From contig NC_064226.1 of assembly GCF_023101765.2 (NCBI RefSeq), positions 8,300,001 through 8,364,000 on the forward strand: a DNA stretch of 64,000 nucleotides, read 5' to 3'. This DNA comes from Spodoptera frugiperda (Eukaryota; Arthropoda; Insecta; Lepidoptera; Noctuidae). Made by a program: the position numbers and the translations under genes. Below the pieces are notes generated by a model that saw only the letters and a list, made by a program, of their open reading frames with translations, searched no databases and was not told the DNA's origin. Below, one piece after another: positions 60,601 through 64,000 of the stretch (the stretch's first letter is position 1; each line of letters starts with the position of its first letter).

Positions 60601-63600
60601 CTGTGTTTTTAGGCTCACTTAATGGAGATGGGTTCGGAACAAGTGGCGGGAGTGTTGCGTGCGTCTGGTTCCCGGGTGCGCCTGGTAGTGGCGCGCGCCG
60701 CGGACCCGGCCGCGCCGCCGCTGCACTCTCACGCCGCGCATCCCGGACACTCCGCGCCACTCGTACCCGCCAGGTATTTGTTTGTTATATTATTATCTTT
60801 ATTTAAAACATTACATACATACACTCATCTTTATTTATTTATTTTAAATACTTTGGTTGTATACAAATTGCATGACTGACATTAATGCTACACAGCATTC
60901 TCTGTCAGTCTACCTACAGGTAGTGTAGAGCTCCTGAATGTTTTATCTTTGTTGTATTCGGTAAGTTTTAGTGATTTCTGTTGCACAGAGTGATGATTTT
61001 ATCTAGTATTTTTTTAATTATAGAATCGTTAATGATTGTGGTTAAAAATATAACATTGTAGTGTCCAACTATTTCGTATTTGATACTTGAAGTTTTGTTA
61101 TATGTACTTTAGTATTTCGTTACGCTAGCCAAAAAATACGCACATAGATCGTATTTTTTTTTTACCAACCTTATTGTTTTGCAATACACTTGAAAATGTT
61201 TTTATTACAGACTCCTGTCAGACCCTGAAGCTCTGGATCGCTACTTACTAGACGCGGGCTTCGAACAAGTGTTCCACACGCAACCTACACCAGTCCCACA
61301 CAACAATGCCTCCAGATTCGTATTCGACAGATCCATCACACCACCTCCTGATGCAGGTAATTACTGCTTTAATACCTTATTAGATCCGTTTTAGTTGATA
61401 TTTAGTTACTTCAGGTTGATAAGAGAGTATTCCTTAGCATTTAATGGTAACTTAACCCAGTCCTTAGTAATTTTTTTCGGAGCAAATGCTAAGGGATAGT
61501 TAAAGTAAACATTAAATGTCCCTGAGTACGATAGTAAGTGATTTAATAATATTAATTTGATATATATTCGTAGATGCGGAGTCTCCAGAAGTCGATAGAT
61601 TCACAGTGCAGCTGAAGAAAGACGAAAATGGACTTGGAATTACTATTGCAGGTAAATATTTTTAGACATATTATTATTATTTTCATTTTTGCAATATTCA
61701 TGCAAACTGTTCGAGATACCTTGATTAATTTCGAGTTAAATAGGGGTTTATAATCATGAACCGTTCGCCTCGAATTATTTTCTTCGAGTAACTAATGCTA
61801 AAATGATTTTCTAGCGTCTGAAACCCGAAAATAAATACATCAATCTTACTTGTTCTTTTGGTTACAGGCTATGTATGTGAAAAAGAGGAACTTTCTGGTA
61901 TATTCGTAAAGTCGGTAACGCCGGGTAGCGCGGCGGCTTTGAGTGGCAAAGTGCGCGTCAACGATCGCATCGTAGCCGTCGACGGCGTCTCTCTCGCGGG
62001 CAAGTCTAATCAGCGAGCCGTAGATGCGCTGAAACAGAGTGGCAACATTGTTACACTGGAATTGGAAAGGTAAGTTAGTTAATAAGGAAAATTGTTATTG
62101 TTCACTTATATGTCACGAGGCAAAAAGTCTATGAATTTCCAGTCTTTTTACTAGCGAATATCTATTCAACATGTCGTAACGTAGAGAGAGGTGTGTATAG
62201 TTAGTGTGACACCCATTTTGTCGTCACTTGTTATGTGAAAAATGGAGCCTTCAAGCAGATGTAACATCAATGAAAACGACATTTCATAAACCATTATGGT
62301 GATCGTATTCGTCAATTCATAATCATGAACATATTTTTAAGTGAGGTTACCACACAATCTTATATAAATTTCTTATATTTTATATTACAATAAATATTAC
62401 ACTTGTTCACACAGATACCTCCGTGGCCCTAAGTTCGAGCAGTTACAGCAGGCTATAGCGGCCGGGGAGAGCGCGGCCAGTACCGCGACGCCACACAACC
62501 CATTCCTACACATGCACCGCCCTGACACGCTGCCGTCGCCAGAGCATGACATACCCATGGCGCAGCTACATAACTCGTAAGTACTAACATATACTTACAC
62601 CAACAACTCGTAGAAGTCCACTAGTGGACTATGAACCTCCTCTACAAAGCAGGGGTTTGCCATAATCTCCACGATTGGCAGGCTGGTTGGTTTTTTATGT
62701 AAACAAACCAGAGCTACCTCAGAATAAGTCTAGAGCCCTAGGCATTTATTATTATATATAGTATTCGTTTATAAGTGAATCCAAACAGTTTCACGAAGGA
62801 ACTAATTAAATTGAATCTATACTAATATTATAAAGCTGAAGAGTTTGTTTGTTTGTTTGTTTGAACGCGCTAATCTCCAGAACTACTGGTCCGATTTTAA
62901 TAATTCTTTTTGTGTTGAATAGTGCATTTATCGAGGAAGGCTATAGGCCATAAAACATTAGACTAAGACAAATAGGAGCCAAGCAGAGCGGGTGAAGCCG
63001 CGCGGAAGTAGCTAGTATCAAAGAAAGTTTGCATCAGTTTTGTTATTGAACTTGACTCATTTCTTTTTTATATTAATTTTATTTTCTTTTCTTTGCGCAG
63101 TGTGTCAGTGGAGAGTGCGCCCGAGGAGGCCCCAGTAGTGACGGCTACGACCCGCGCGCAGCCTGCCTTCGAGATGCCACGCACACAGGAACAGAAGGAC
63201 GCCATCAAGAGGAAGTGGCAGGCTATTCTCGGTAAACAACCTTTTTTTTTACAGAAAACTGACGTGAAACAACGCTTGCGTTGCGTTGTTTCGTTGTGTA
63301 AGTGAGGCTTTTCCCAATCCCCGATTTCCCAACAACCTTTAAATTCCTAATCCGCAAAAGGCCGGCAACGCAATTTTAACGCCTCTGGTGTTTTGGGTGT
63401 CCATAGGCGGCGGCGATTGCTTACCATCGGGTGATCTGTCTGGTCGTTTACCAGCTTATAACCTAAAAAAATCAAAACTGTAGACGGTTTTCCTGATGAA
63501 TGATTAGAAAATATTTTTGTAGAAGGGGCCCAGACTCCATACATTTGTTTCGCACTGTCCTATACCTATACATTATTTACTACTTTTTTTTTATTTGTTG

Positions 63601-63789
63601 TAGGCGACGAGGTAGAGATCGTGGTGGGCGTGGTGGTCCGCGGCGGCGGCGGGCTGGGCATCTCGCTGGAGGGCACCGTGGACGTGGAGGGGGGCCGCGA
63701 GGTGCGCCCGCACCACTACGTGCGCTCCGTGCTGCCCGAGGGACCCGTCGGCCGCGCCGGCGTGCACCGCCCCGGGGATGAACTGCTCG
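57606..63789 (+). CDS. Patj: Patj (L27 and multi-PDZ polarity scaffold), 5' part
   Basis: Twelve exons were read: 57606-57695, 58010-58166, 58486-58658, 58926-59055, 59840-59952, 60613-60773, 61211-61356, 61574-61651, 61868-62069, 62415-62576, 63101-63231 and 63604-63789. All are GT-AG and in phase (about 576 codons), and the gene continues beyond the window. Residues about 8-62 form an L27 domain, the part that in flies binds Stardust in the Crumbs complex. PDZ1 (about 169-250) has the GLGFG loop; PDZ2 (about 333-416) has [11 protein letters not shown]3 starts near 518 with GLGISLEG. Flies have one L27 and four PDZs, so roughly one and a half PDZ domains are missing to the right. The protein is a cytoplasmic scaffold at apical junctions. 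The alternative, the larger MPDZ/MUPP1-like form, cannot be excluded without the 3' end. The linker after PDZ1 is Ala/Pro-rich and GC-rich. The start MHLGV fits the family as I recall it. Confidence 0.92.
62817..63018 (+). repeat. Lepidopteran non-autonomous element in a Patj intron
   Basis: It runs from 'ctatactaatattataaagc' through a GTTT run, 'gaacgcgctaatctccag' and 'atttatcgaggaaggctata' to 'cgcgcggaagtagctagta'. This is a classic lepidopteran repeat, nearly full length, between exons 10 and 11. Confidence 0.75.
63310..63475 (+). repeat. Lepidopteran repeat in a Patj intron
   Basis: Landmarks are 'ggccggcaacgca', 'aacgcctctggtgtt', 'gggtgtccataggcggcggc' and 'gcttaccatcgggtgatc', an abundant lepidopteran non-autonomous repeat. 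It lies between Patj exons 11 and 12. Confidence 0.75.
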
Positions 63790-64000
63790 GTAAGGTCTTA
63801 TAACATTACTAGATATTCCTGCATGGTTTTACTCGCCCTACTCGGTTCCTATTGATTGGAGCGTGTTTTGTAGCTTGTAGCCTCGATAAATGCACTATCC
63901 AACACGATAATAATTACTAGTGGTCGCCTAGTGGTCGAAATTCGACCATATACGATTTAATTTACAATACCACTTAACATACGTTCAAGGATAATTTTTA

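Noticed and set aside
60622..60879. Alternative 85-codon frame over Patj exon 6
   Set aside because: Its first part is the true exon frame and the rest runs into the intron past the GTATTT donor at 60774.
63500..63781. Arg/Gly-rich 93-codon frame over the last Patj exon
   Set aside because: It is a frame-shifted shadow of the GC-rich PDZ3 exon (63604-63789).

Overview
The window looks like nuclear DNA from a moth or butterfly, probably a noctuoid. It is AT-rich and full of short 'taggtacctac'-type strings. Its genes have GT-AG introns. Several interspersed repeats match families I know from lepidopteran genomes: tRNA-like SINE pieces, 'gcttttgcccgcgacttcg' elements, and elements ending in GTTT or GTCT runs. 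Nothing bacterial or viral was seen. All gene models were assembled by eye from reading frames, splice signals and remembered protein families; no search was run.

Layout. Positions 1-28740 hold no gene I can support. This stretch is mostly unique AT-rich sequence with GC-rich islets and few transposon remnants, as expected of an intergenic or intronic regulatory region. From 28741 the window is gene-bearing: (1) a six-exon CFAP161-type cilium/flagellum gene (+, 28741-31066, 290 aa); (2) about 7.6 kb of intergenic DNA; (3) a second, diverged, eight-exon CFAP161 paralog (-, 38644-43978, 273 aa), tail-to-tail with the first and carrying a cluster of repeats in its largest intron; (4) an intronless CRTAP/leprecan-family secretory protein (+, 44446-45576, 376 aa), head-to-head with the second CFAP161; (5) a C2H2 zinc-finger gene of the ZNF592/687/532 type (+, 48699-51666, 702 aa); (6) an RNF4-like SUMO-targeted ubiquitin ligase (-, 54675-56390, 214 aa), convergent with the zinc-finger gene; (7) the 5' part of Patj (+, from 57606 past the last exon at 63789), with L27, PDZ1, PDZ2 and the start of PDZ3.

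How they fit together. The CFAP161 pair shares a function (axoneme) and an intron layout, so it looks like a local duplication with inversion. The other genes (ER chaperone-like, nuclear zinc finger, ubiquitin ligase, polarity scaffold) are unrelated neighbours. Two head-to-head pairs, CFAP161-B/CRTAP-like and RNF4-like/Patj, have short shared upstream regions and may use bidirectional promoters.

The most notable items are the CFAP161 pair with partly matching intron phases, a 152-bp inverted repeat with about one mismatch inside a CFAP161-B intron, the intronless CRTAP-like gene with four CxxxC motifs, the compact STUbL, and the gene-free, repeat-poor left half.
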